A model generated the notes under the pieces. The model did not search any database and was not told the DNA's origin. It was given only the letters and a program-made list of their open reading frames with translations. This document shows, one piece after another, positions 13,120-20,862 of a DNA stretch of 64,000 nucleotides. The position numbers and the translations under genes are program-made. How positions within the stretch are numbered: position 1 is the first letter of the stretch; every line of letters begins with the position of its first letter. Source of the stretch: Streptomyces sp. F63 (GTDB lineage: Bacteria; Actinomycetota; Actinomycetes; Streptomycetales; Streptomycetaceae); NCBI RefSeq assembly GCF_018070345.1, contig NZ_JAGPXX010000014.1:62001-126000 (forward strand). Direction: 5' to 3'.

Positions 13120-13686
13120 CTACGTGTTGTTACGTTCCAAACCCTCGAGGAGAAGGCGCGCATTGTCCCGGACATTCTCGACAGCGTCCGACTCTTCAAG
13201 ATGCTTCACGATTTCCACCAACGACGGCCAAGGGCAGTAGCCAGTTGCTACGACGACGGCCTGCCGGATTCCCGGGTCAGTGTCCACTGACATCCGCCGC
13301 ATCTCCTCGACGAGCGGCTCATCCTCCGTCGTCGGTGCGGTGAGGGCTGCAGCGTAGGCCGAGTAGAGCCGGTCGTCGCGCCCGTCCGAGCTTCGCAGCG
13401 CGCCAAGTGCTTCGGGATAAGTCCAGACAGGGAGGGAACTCCTGATATCTTGTTCGATTGATTCTGCCCCTGGGCCGCGCAGCGTGACAAAATTCAATCC
13501 GGTGAGCGGGTCTTCGACGTAATGAATTTCCACTCCGCCGTCGCTGCTGTGCCAGATGTGCCGGTAGATCTCGGAGTTCTTGTTTCCGATGTCGTACAGG
13601 GACCAACGCCGCGAGCGTGCGATCTGAAACATATTCGTTTCGTCGATGCCCGGCTTGAGGATCAAGCGGGATTTGATTTCTTTCAC
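13120..13686 (-). CDS. Putative immunity protein, HEAT-like
   Basis: A 188-aa protein I do not recognise. GTG start at 13686 has a strong AAGGGAG site 5 nt upstream and lies 10 nt after the stop of the giant DUF4157 gene, implying coupled expression. The C-terminal 60 residues (DTDPGIRQAVVVATGYCPWP, SLVEIVKHLEESDAVENVRD, NARLLLEGL) resemble HEAT-like helical repeats found in several immunity proteins; the first 100 residues look alpha/beta (WSLYDIGNKNSEIYRHIW, EIHYVEDPLTGLNFVTLRG). No signal peptide or TM segment, so cytoplasmic. Its DNA is about 55-60% G+C, well below the rest of the operon. Inference: protects the cell from the C-terminal domain of the upstream protein. A chaperone or adaptor for loading that protein is the main alternative. 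Confidence 0.6.
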   Translation of the reverse strand: MKEIKSRLILKPGIDETNMFQIARSRRWSLYDIGNKNSEIYRHIWHSSDGGVEIHYVEDPLTGLNFVTLRGPGAESIEQDIRSSLPVWTYPEALGALRSSDGRDDRLYSAYAAALTAPTTEDEPLVEEMRRMSVDTDPGIRQAVVVATGYCPWPSLVEIVKHLEESDAVENVRDNARLLLEGLERNNT

Positions 13687-13696
13687 GGCATCTCCC

Positions 13697-16600
13697 TTAC
13701 AGGCCGTAGAAGTCGGCCAGGAAGGCATACACCACTTGACGTCCCTGTCGGAGGGCATCCTGCGGCGTCTTGCCCAGCAGTTCTTTTCCATTGGTCACTT
13801 GTCTGAGCCATTGCTCCGCCATGTCCATCTCGCGCTTCTTGAGTTCATCCCGCGTTTTTTGGGCCTTGCCCGGCCGGCCCAAGACCTTGGCGGCAAGCTG
13901 CCGGGCTGCCTTGGGGGCACCCTCCATGGACATGGGGAACAGTCCGCGGCCACCCCAAGCCTTGCGCAGCTTCTTCCAGTTCCTCCTGTCTCCCTCGTAG
14001 TGCCTGAATGCTTGTTCCCACGTCATGTTGCCCTGGGAGACCCGATCGGTCGTCATGGCTGCGAAGCCGAGATTCCCGGGGTTGCGTGCAGATTCCCTTA
14101 CGATCATGAGCCAGTGTAGGTGCCGCAGCAGTTCCTTCTGTTGCGAGGAGAAGCTGGCCGGGAATTTACCGGATTTTGTGTATTCTTCCATGGCGGCGGC
14201 GATCGCCGGATCCGAGAGGCCGCTGTTCCTCAGGTCGTCGGCAATATTTGGATATGTTTCCACCACCTGTGTCTTGGCGTTGAAGGTCGGCTTCTTGCTT
14301 TGCTTGTGCTCCTCCTGCACCATGCCTTGTTCGGCGCCGACGAGATACGACTCCATCGCGTCATGTGCAGGATTGTGCGGACCGACGGATACTTTCTGTC
14401 CGTTGGGAGTGGACACATTCAGGGTCTGGCCGCGCGTCCTGAGATAGTTCACTGCTCCGGGAAAGTCTTCGGAGCCGGAAATGCTTATCGGTGCGTCCGG
14501 GTCGGCCTGCTTCGTCAAACGCATCTTCAGGGCTGAAGCTTGCACCTTCGGATCCGACAGCATTTCATCCGACATCTCGTGAACGATGTCTCTGATGTCT
14601 TCTCTTGTGAGTCGATATCCGCCGCTCGCTGTCTTCTGCGGGTTCAGCTTGGCGGTGATGTCAAACTGACGGTCTCGTTCGCGGTCGAGTTCTGTCAGGC
14701 GGAACCAAGTGCGCATCGCTCGCAGTGACGCGTCCATGGCGACACCGTTGATTCCGCGCCTCAGGAGTCCATCGGCAAGCGGCCTGATGCGGGCGACAGC
14801 CTTTTCCAGGCGGGATTCCTTTGACTTTTTGGGGTCCTCTTTTTTCTTCTTGTTCTCCTTGTTCTTGTTGTTTTGGTCCGTTTTATTCTTCTTTTCGTTG
14901 CGCCACTTGTCGCGCTTCTTCTTGAAGAAGTCGCGAATCTTCTTGCCGGTGTTCTTCAGGGTCTTGCCGATCTTGCTCTTCTTCAGCTTCTTGCCCAGTG
15001 TCTTCCCGGCGTTGCGGATCTTCTTCAGTGTGGACTTGACCTTGCCCTTGACCTTCTTCAGGGCCTTGCCCAGCGGGGACTTCGGCCTGCGCGGCTTCGT
15101 CCGCTTCGGTGCCTCGGTCTCCTTTTTCTTCTTCTTGGGCTCGTCCGAGTCCTTGTCCCTCTTGGCATCCGGCTTCTGGTCGGGGCCCTTGTCCGACTTG
15201 TTGTCGGACTTCTGTCCCGGCTTCTGATCCGGTGACTTGTCCGTCGTCCGGTCCGGCTTGGAGTCCTGATCCTGCTTCTGCTGGGTCTTCTTCGACTCGT
15301 CCTCGTCCTTGCGCCGGTCACGGTCGTTCTTCGGGGTCTTGCTGTTCGGCCGGTCGTTCGCCGCGTCCTTGCCCTGGCTGCGGTTGCCGCCCGGGCCGCG
15401 GTCCGAGGTCTCCGAGCGGTTCTTCGGGACCCGCGGTCCCTTCGGCTTGGCGGGCTTCGCCGGCTTCTTCAGGGCTTCCTGGGCCTTGCGCGCCGCGCCC
15501 CGGGCCTTGTTGACCGCGTTGCCCGCGGCCTTCTTCGCGCCCTTGCCCGTCTTCTTCAGGCCCTTCATGATCTTCTGGGCCATCGCCTTCAGCCGCTTGC
15601 CCACGCCCTTCGTGGCGCCGGACAGCCGGATCATCAGGAAGTTGGCGATGAAGTCCAGCAGCGCGACGATCCCCGCGGCCACCGCCTCCGCGAACAGGCA
15701 CGCCGCCGGGCCGGCCTTGACGGCCTTGAGGTACGCCCAGAACTTGCTGAACGCCGTCAGGATCGAACTGAGGCTCTGCCAGGCGGCCATCAGGCCCTGG
15801 ACGACCGTCAGGATGGCGCCGGCCGCCGGGACCAGCATCGAGACGACCTTCTCGATCACGATCGACGCGATCATCATCGGCAGTGACGCGATGATCGCGT
15901 CCCAGGCCATCTTCCCGATCTGCTTGATCGAGACGCAGCCCTTCACCAGGACGTTGATCACGGCCTTGCCGAGGCCGAGGATGCCCTCCACCTTGGTGTC
16001 GAACCACTGCTTGACGCCCGTCTTGATGGCGCCCCACAGATGGTCCGTGATGCCCGCCTTCGCCGAGCTGCCCGCCTTGCTCAGCCAGCCGCCCACATCC
16101 GGCGCGATGTCCGCGACCAGCGCCGCGAACTTGCCCAGCGCCTCGATCGCCGCCTCGGCGAACTTCAGCGCGCCGATGATCGCGTCGCGGTAGAGCTTGA
16201 TGGCGAACTTGATGCCGGCTTCCAGGACGTCCAGCAGGGCGTTCAGGCCCGCCGCCAGCGCGTCCAGCAGTGCGTTGACCGCCTTCTTCAGGCCGTCCGC
16301 CAGCTTGTTGACCGTGTCGATCGCCGCGTCCCGCAGGCCCTCGATCGCCTTGCGGAACTTGTCGCGCAGCTCCGGGAAGGCCGCCAGCAGTACGTCACAG
16401 ACCGCGATCAGCGCGTCCGCCAGGACGTTGATCGCCGCGATGGCCAGGTCACGGACGAAGTCGATCGCCGCGTTGGCGAACTCCTTGAACTTGTCGATGA
16501 CGCTGTTGATGGCCTCGCGGGCGGCGTCGAAGATCGCGGTGACGGCGTCCAGGAGCGCCGAGAAGAAGTCGCCGATCGCGTCGATCAGCTTCCCGAAGAG

Positions 16601-19600
16601 GCTGTCGGACTCGTTCTTCTTCTCCTCCTTCTTCTTCTCGGCGTCCTTCTCGGCCTTGTCGGCCTTGCTGTCGATGTCCTTGTTGTCGGCATCCTTGCGG
16701 TCGCTGACTTCCTTGTCCTTGTCGTCGCGACCCTTCGTGATCTTCTTGTTCTGCTCGCCGTGTTCCTTCTCGGACTTCTTGTCCGCGTCCTCGATCTTCT
16801 TGTCCTGCTCGTCGCGCCACTTCGTGCGCTCCGCATTGGCCTGTTCGGCGGCCCTGCCCCGTTCGGCGGTCTGCTTCTCGGCGTTCTGCTGGACCTCGCG
16901 GTCCATCTCCGCCTGCTTCTGCCGCTTCTCCTGCTGCTCGCCCTGCTGGTGTTCCTTCTCCTTGGCGGCCAGCTGCCCCTGGGCCTCGCCGGACGCGCCG
17001 CGGATCTCGCCGCCCCGCTCCTGCTTGGCGACGACCCCGACATGCGACTTCGCCTCGGGTCCCGTCGGCTGCCCGCCGCCGCCCCGGCCCTTGCCGCCGC
17101 CGCGCACGTCACCGCGCAGCTCCTCCTTGGGCGCGTTGGGGAAGATCTGGTCCTCGCCCATCGGCTTGGCCGCGTCCTCCCGGCCCGTGCCGTGGATCTT
17201 CCCCTGCTTCTCCTTGAGCTTCTCGGCCTGCTTGTCGGTGCGCTTGGGGTCGCTCTTGCCCGTCAGCTTGATCTTGGGGGCGGGGCCGACCGTCTTGTTG
17301 CGCAGCTCCGGGTCCGTCGTCGGGACCTGGTCGGCGGCGGCCTCGATGCTGCCGGCGTCGCCCGCGCTGATCTTGCCGTCCTTGCCGGGGTTGATCTGCG
17401 GCGGCGGTACGCCCTCGGTCGGCTTCTTGCCCTTGGCCTTCTCGCCGCCCTTGGCCTTCTGCTTCTCGCCCTCGTCCTCCGGACCGACCTTCTCCAGCTT
17501 CCCCGTCTCCGGGGTCGCGGGCGCTGCGGCCTTCGGCGGAGCGGACTGCGTCCGCGGGGCACCCGAGGGCCGCTCTCGCTTCGGCGGGTTCGCCGCGAGG
17601 CGCTTCCGCTCGTCGTTCGCCTTCTTCTCGCCGGCGGCGTCCACGCCGGGCAGCGCCTTCTGCGCCTGGTCCGGCGGCAGGGAACTGACGGTGCTCAGCG
17701 CGGCCTTCGGGTCCTGGGCCGATACGTCCGGCGGCTCCTGCTGCTTCTCCTCCTTGGCCGCGGCACCGCCGCCCCCGCCGCAACCGCCCTTGCCCTCTTC
17801 CTTCTCGGGTGCGGGCTCCGGAGGCGCGCAGCCGCCGCCGTCCTTCTCCAGCGAGGCCTCGGGCCTGGCCTTGGCGCCCTCGGGTGCCGGAGCGCCCATT
17901 TTGCCCGGCGCCTCGGCCTGTTCACCGGCCGGGCTGACGGATGCGTGCGCGACCGAGGGCGCGCCGCCCGGCCCGGCCGCGGGGGAGGGACCGGAAGGTT
18001 CACTGCCGCCCACGTTGCCGCTCGGGGCGGCCCCCGGGCCGGTCTGCTTGGGGATCTGGCTCTTCGGCCCGGATGCCTCGTTCTCCGTCTTGGCGGAGTC
18101 CGCGACACGGCGGGCGGCGGGGGAGGGGTTGCGGTCCTCGGCGGCCGTCTTCTCCGTATGGGCGCCCGCGGGAGGCGCCGCGGTCGGCTCGGGGCTCCTG
18201 GAAGAAGCGGAGTCGCCGCCGGACGGTGCGGACGTGGGCTTGCCGGCGGCCGCGCCCTCCGGCTGCCCCTTCGCGGCCTCCTGCTTCTCCTCCCGCTCGT
18301 CCTGTTCCTTGCGCTCCTGCTGCTGCTCCCCCGCGTCCTTGGCGTCCGGCTCCTCCTGGCCGTCGGCCTCGGTGTCCTTCTCGTCCTCGTCCTGCCGTTC
18401 CGCCGCGGTCCTGGCCGACTCCTGGTCCTGCTGCTGCTCCGGATCCGGCTTCTCGGCCTCCGGCTCGGGATCCTGCCTCTCCTCGGTCTCCGGGTCCGGG
18501 CCGACCTCCTGGTCGACCGGCTTCTCCGGCTGGAGGTCCTTCTCCGTGCGGTCGCCGGCCTCCGCCGCCGGACTGTCGGCCGGCTGCGGTGCCTCGCCTT
18601 CGACGGGCCCGATTTCGGCACCGGGCGGCTTGAGCTCGGACTCGGGGGCGTCCTCGTCCTCTTCCTCCTCGGCGTCGTTCTCCCGCTGCTCCTGAATCCG
18701 CTCGGCCTTGGTGGGCGGCGGAGCGGGGAACGTCGGCACCGGGGCGTCGGGGTTGTCGGCCGTCGGTACGGCCGACAGGTCGAGGTCCGTCTCCGGTAGA
18801 TAGTCCTCGGGCTTCAGCTCCGGCTCGCCCGCGCCCGCGCCGCCCTTCCCCGCCTCGCCCTGCTCGCCGCCGATCTCCCGGTCGGCGCCCGCCTCCAGGC
18901 CGAGCGGCTGCTCCTCCTCGCGCGGGTCGCCCTCGTCCTCGTCCTTCTCGTGCAGCCCGTGCTCGGACAGCGCGCTGTCCCGCTGCTCGGCCCGCTCGTC
19001 AACCTTCTCCGGGCGTACGGGGCCGGGCTGGCCCTTCGCCTTCGGGTCGACCTCTTCCTGCTTGGAGCCCGCGACCCGCTTCCTCGCGTCGTCCTTGCGC
19101 TTCCGCTTCTCGCCGCCGGGCGCGTTGGCCTGCTCGGGATCCTGCTCCTCCCGCTCCCGCTGGGCCTTGCGCTCCTTCTTGGCCTGCTCCGTGTCCTGCT
19201 CGCGGTCCTCGGCCTTCTCCCGGTCGGCCCGGTCCGCCTCCTGCCGCTCCTGGGCCTGCTTCTCCTCGGCCTGTTGCTGTTCCTGCTCGGTCTGCTCCTG
19301 CTCCTTGGCGCGCTCGTCCTCCTGCGCCGTGCGTTCCGCGGCCTCCTTCTTCTCGGCGGCCGCGTCCTGCGACTCGCGGTCCTGCTCGCGCTCCCGGTCC
19401 TGTTTCCCGCCCTCGGAGCCCGTGGCCCGCCGCTCCTCGCGGGCGTCCTCGGCCTTCCGGTCGTCGGAGCGGTGTTCGCTCGCGGCGGCCCGCTCCTGGG
19501 CCGCCCACTCGTCCTGGAGCTGTTCGACGGTGTCGGGGACCGGTTCCGGCGCGAGGGCCGGGCCCAGCTCGGGCGGGTGCTCCTCCGTCTCCCCGATGAG

Positions 19601-20368
19601 TTTCAGCAGCCCGTTGTACTCAGGGCTCAGCAGCCGTACCTCAAGCCGGTCGAGCACCGATTCCTGCAGGCCGGGAGCCATCCGCGACAGCTGCATCCGG
19701 ACCCGGCCGGACAGGTCCGCGGGGTCGCCGCGCAGCGACCGGAGGACTCCGTTCGCCAGCCGGTCCACCAGCGTCGCCGGGTCCAGAAGTTCAGCCCGCC
19801 GCCGGTCCGCGTCCAGCGTCGCGTAGCGCAGCCAGCCCGGGGTCGGCTGTCCCGCCTCGACCCCGGCCGCCGGCTCGTCCTCGCGTACGGAGCCCAGCAT
19901 CGCGTTCCGTACGGACTCCTGCGCCGCCGACTCCGCCTCGCGCTCCGCCGCCTGCTCCGGCAGGCTCACCGCGCCCAGATCGCGGCCCGCGCGCAGCGCG
20001 CCGAGGCCGTCCGGGTTCTGCACGGTGTGCAGCAGCTCGTGGGCGAGGAGACGCTGCCCCTCCGCCGTGCCCGGGTGGTAGGTGCCCTCCCGGAAGAAGA
20101 TGTCCTGGCCGACCGCGACGGCGTCCGCGCCCAGCATGTCGGTCAGCGCGCCCGCGTCCCGGTCGGTGTGCAGGCGTACGCGGCCGAAGTCGTGGCCGAG
20201 CTGCTCCTCCAGCTCCCGGCGCACACTCAGGTCGAGCGGCTGCCCGGCGCCGCTGACGATGTCCTTGGGTTCGGGCGCGGTGTTCTTCGCCGAACGCTCC
20301 GTGCGCTTGCGGCGCTTGGCGTTCCGCGCCGCCTCCGCGCGGGAATCCTGTGACGCGTGCGAACTCAT
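13697..20368 (-). CDS. Giant DUF4157 eCIS effector with helical and C-terminal domains
   Basis: A 2223-aa mosaic. Residues about 43-120 form a DUF4157 eCIS-core domain with the zinc-binding HELLH at 110-114 and a possible third ligand Glu in AEREAES. Residues about 260-1250 are charged, Glu/Lys/Gln-rich, probably disordered or coiled coil. Residues about 1250-1590 (nt 16615-15590) are continuous amphipathic helices (IGDFFSALLDAVTAIFDAAR; LADALIAVCDVLLAAFPEL) with two strongly hydrophobic stretches near 1490-1528 and 1553-1580, resembling tape-measure or pore-forming regions. Residues about 1590-1850 are extremely Lys-rich. The last ~370 residues form an unrecognised domain (LRHLHWLMIVRESARNPGNL; TTDRVSQGNMTWEQAFRHYE) in low-G+C DNA. 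DUF4157 is a known hallmark of eCIS-associated toxins. Role as delivered effector is inferred; it may also supply the missing tape-measure function. Confidence 0.75.
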   Translation of the reverse strand: MSSHASQDSRAEAARNAKRRKRTERSAKNTAPEPKDIVSGAGQPLDLSVRRELEEQLGHDFGRVRLHTDRDAGALTDMLGADAVAVGQDIFFREGTYHPGTAEGQRLLAHELLHTVQNPDGLGALRAGRDLGAVSLPEQAAEREAESAAQESVRNAMLGSVREDEPAAGVEAGQPTPGWLRYATLDADRRRAELLDPATLVDRLANGVLRSLRGDPADLSGRVRMQLSRMAPGLQESVLDRLEVRLLSPEYNGLLKLIGETEEHPPELGPALAPEPVPDTVEQLQDEWAAQERAAASEHRSDDRKAEDAREERRATGSEGGKQDREREQDRESQDAAAEKKEAAERTAQEDERAKEQEQTEQEQQQAEEKQAQERQEADRADREKAEDREQDTEQAKKERKAQREREEQDPEQANAPGGEKRKRKDDARKRVAGSKQEEVDPKAKGQPGPVRPEKVDERAEQRDSALSEHGLHEKDEDEGDPREEEQPLGLEAGADREIGGEQGEAGKGGAGAGEPELKPEDYLPETDLDLSAVPTADNPDAPVPTFPAPPPTKAERIQEQRENDAEEEEDEDAPESELKPPGAEIGPVEGEAPQPADSPAAEAGDRTEKDLQPEKPVDQEVGPDPETEERQDPEPEAEKPDPEQQQDQESARTAAERQDEDEKDTEADGQEEPDAKDAGEQQQERKEQDEREEKQEAAKGQPEGAAAGKPTSAPSGGDSASSRSPEPTAAPPAGAHTEKTAAEDRNPSPAARRVADSAKTENEASGPKSQIPKQTGPGAAPSGNVGGSEPSGPSPAAGPGGAPSVAHASVSPAGEQAEAPGKMGAPAPEGAKARPEASLEKDGGGCAPPEPAPEKEEGKGGCGGGGGAAAKEEKQQEPPDVSAQDPKAALSTVSSLPPDQAQKALPGVDAAGEKKANDERKRLAANPPKRERPSGAPRTQSAPPKAAAPATPETGKLEKVGPEDEGEKQKAKGGEKAKGKKPTEGVPPPQINPGKDGKISAGDAGSIEAAADQVPTTDPELRNKTVGPAPKIKLTGKSDPKRTDKQAEKLKEKQGKIHGTGREDAAKPMGEDQIFPNAPKEELRGDVRGGGKGRGGGGQPTGPEAKSHVGVVAKQERGGEIRGASGEAQGQLAAKEKEHQQGEQQEKRQKQAEMDREVQQNAEKQTAERGRAAEQANAERTKWRDEQDKKIEDADKKSEKEHGEQNKKITKGRDDKDKEVSDRKDADNKDIDSKADKAEKDAEKKKEEKKNESDSLFGKLIDAIGDFFSALLDAVTAIFDAAREAINSVIDKFKEFANAAIDFVRDLAIAAINVLADALIAVCDVLLAAFPELRDKFRKAIEGLRDAAIDTVNKLADGLKKAVNALLDALAAGLNALLDVLEAGIKFAIKLYRDAIIGALKFAEAAIEALGKFAALVADIAPDVGGWLSKAGSSAKAGITDHLWGAIKTGVKQWFDTKVEGILGLGKAVINVLVKGCVSIKQIGKMAWDAIIASLPMMIASIVIEKVVSMLVPAAGAILTVVQGLMAAWQSLSSILTAFSKFWAYLKAVKAGPAACLFAEAVAAGIVALLDFIANFLMIRLSGATKGVGKRLKAMAQKIMKGLKKTGKGAKKAAGNAVNKARGAARKAQEALKKPAKPAKPKGPRVPKNRSETSDRGPGGNRSQGKDAANDRPNSKTPKNDRDRRKDEDESKKTQQKQDQDSKPDRTTDKSPDQKPGQKSDNKSDKGPDQKPDAKRDKDSDEPKKKKKETEAPKRTKPRRPKSPLGKALKKVKGKVKSTLKKIRNAGKTLGKKLKKSKIGKTLKNTGKKIRDFFKKKRDKWRNEKKNKTDQNNKNKENKKKKEDPKKSKESRLEKAVARIRPLADGLLRRGINGVAMDASLRAMRTWFRLTELDRERDRQFDITAKLNPQKTASGGYRLTREDIRDIVHEMSDEMLSDPKVQASALKMRLTKQADPDAPISISGSEDFPGAVNYLRTRGQTLNVSTPNGQKVSVGPHNPAHDAMESYLVGAEQGMVQEEHKQSKKPTFNAKTQVVETYPNIADDLRNSGLSDPAIAAAMEEYTKSGKFPASFSSQQKELLRHLHWLMIVRESARNPGNLGFAAMTTDRVSQGNMTWEQAFRHYEGDRRNWKKLRKAWGGRGLFPMSMEGAPKAARQLAAKVLGRPGKAQKTRDELKKREMDMAEQWLRQVTNGKELLGKTPQDALRQGRQVVYAFLADFYGL

Positions 20369-20862
20369 GTGCGCCCCCGTCCCGTTGAACCGGGCCGCCG
20401 TTCCGGGCCGCCGGAGGCGTCCGGCGCGCCGTCCCCCGACAGCCCCGCGTGCACCGCGCGCGCCAGGGCCTCGCCCAGCCGGGCGGGTGAGGCGGTGCGC
20501 GGCAGCGGCTCCAGCCCGGACAGGGCCTCCACCGTCAGGTCCCGGCCGCCGGACGCCAGCGGCACGCCCCGCTCCCGTACGAGCCGGGTGAGTTCGGCGC
20601 GGAAGGCGGCCGTCACCCGGTCGGTGTCGATACGGGCGTCGAAACCGTCGAGCACCAGTTCGCCGATCTCCACCCGGATCTCCCGGGGCGGACGGGCCCG
20701 CTCCGGCCCGGCGGACCGCGGCGTCCCGTCCGGCGTCGTCCCGTCCCGCGGCGCCCCCTCAGGCGGCATCCCGCCGCGCGGCGTTCCGTCCCGTGGTGCC
20801 CCCGTCGTCGGCCCCGCCGCGTTCCGTCCCGTCTCGTTCCGACGTGTCCCGTTCAGATCCAT
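20365..20862 (-). CDS. Conserved eCIS-locus protein of unknown function
   Basis: A 165-aa protein, unrecognised. ATG at 20862 overlaps the ATPase stop and its own stop overlaps the DUF4157 start (ATGA), so it is sandwiched by translational coupling between the two. The first 60 residues are a Gly/Pro/Arg/Thr-rich repeat-like tract (PRDGTPRGG, PEGAPRDGTTPDGT). The rest folds plausibly as alpha/beta: PREIRVEIGELVLDGFD, ARIDTDRVTAAFRAELTRLV, then ARLGEALARAVHAGLSG. The phrase VEIGELVLDGF recalls VHVEIGRLEV in the 244-aa protein at 24297-25031. Location suggests a role in loading or stabilising the giant effector, with no direct evidence. Confidence 0.7.
   Translation of the reverse strand: MDLNGTRRNETGRNAAGPTTGAPRDGTPRGGMPPEGAPRDGTTPDGTPRSAGPERARPPREIRVEIGELVLDGFDARIDTDRVTAAFRAELTRLVRERGVPLASGGRDLTVEALSGLEPLPRTASPARLGEALARAVHAGLSGDGAPDASGGPERRPGSTGRGRT

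Noticed and set aside
16040..18799. 919-codon plus-strand frame opposite the giant effector
   Set aside because: Leu/Arg/Val-rich reverse complement of Glu/Lys/Gln codons. No ribosome binding site or family match.
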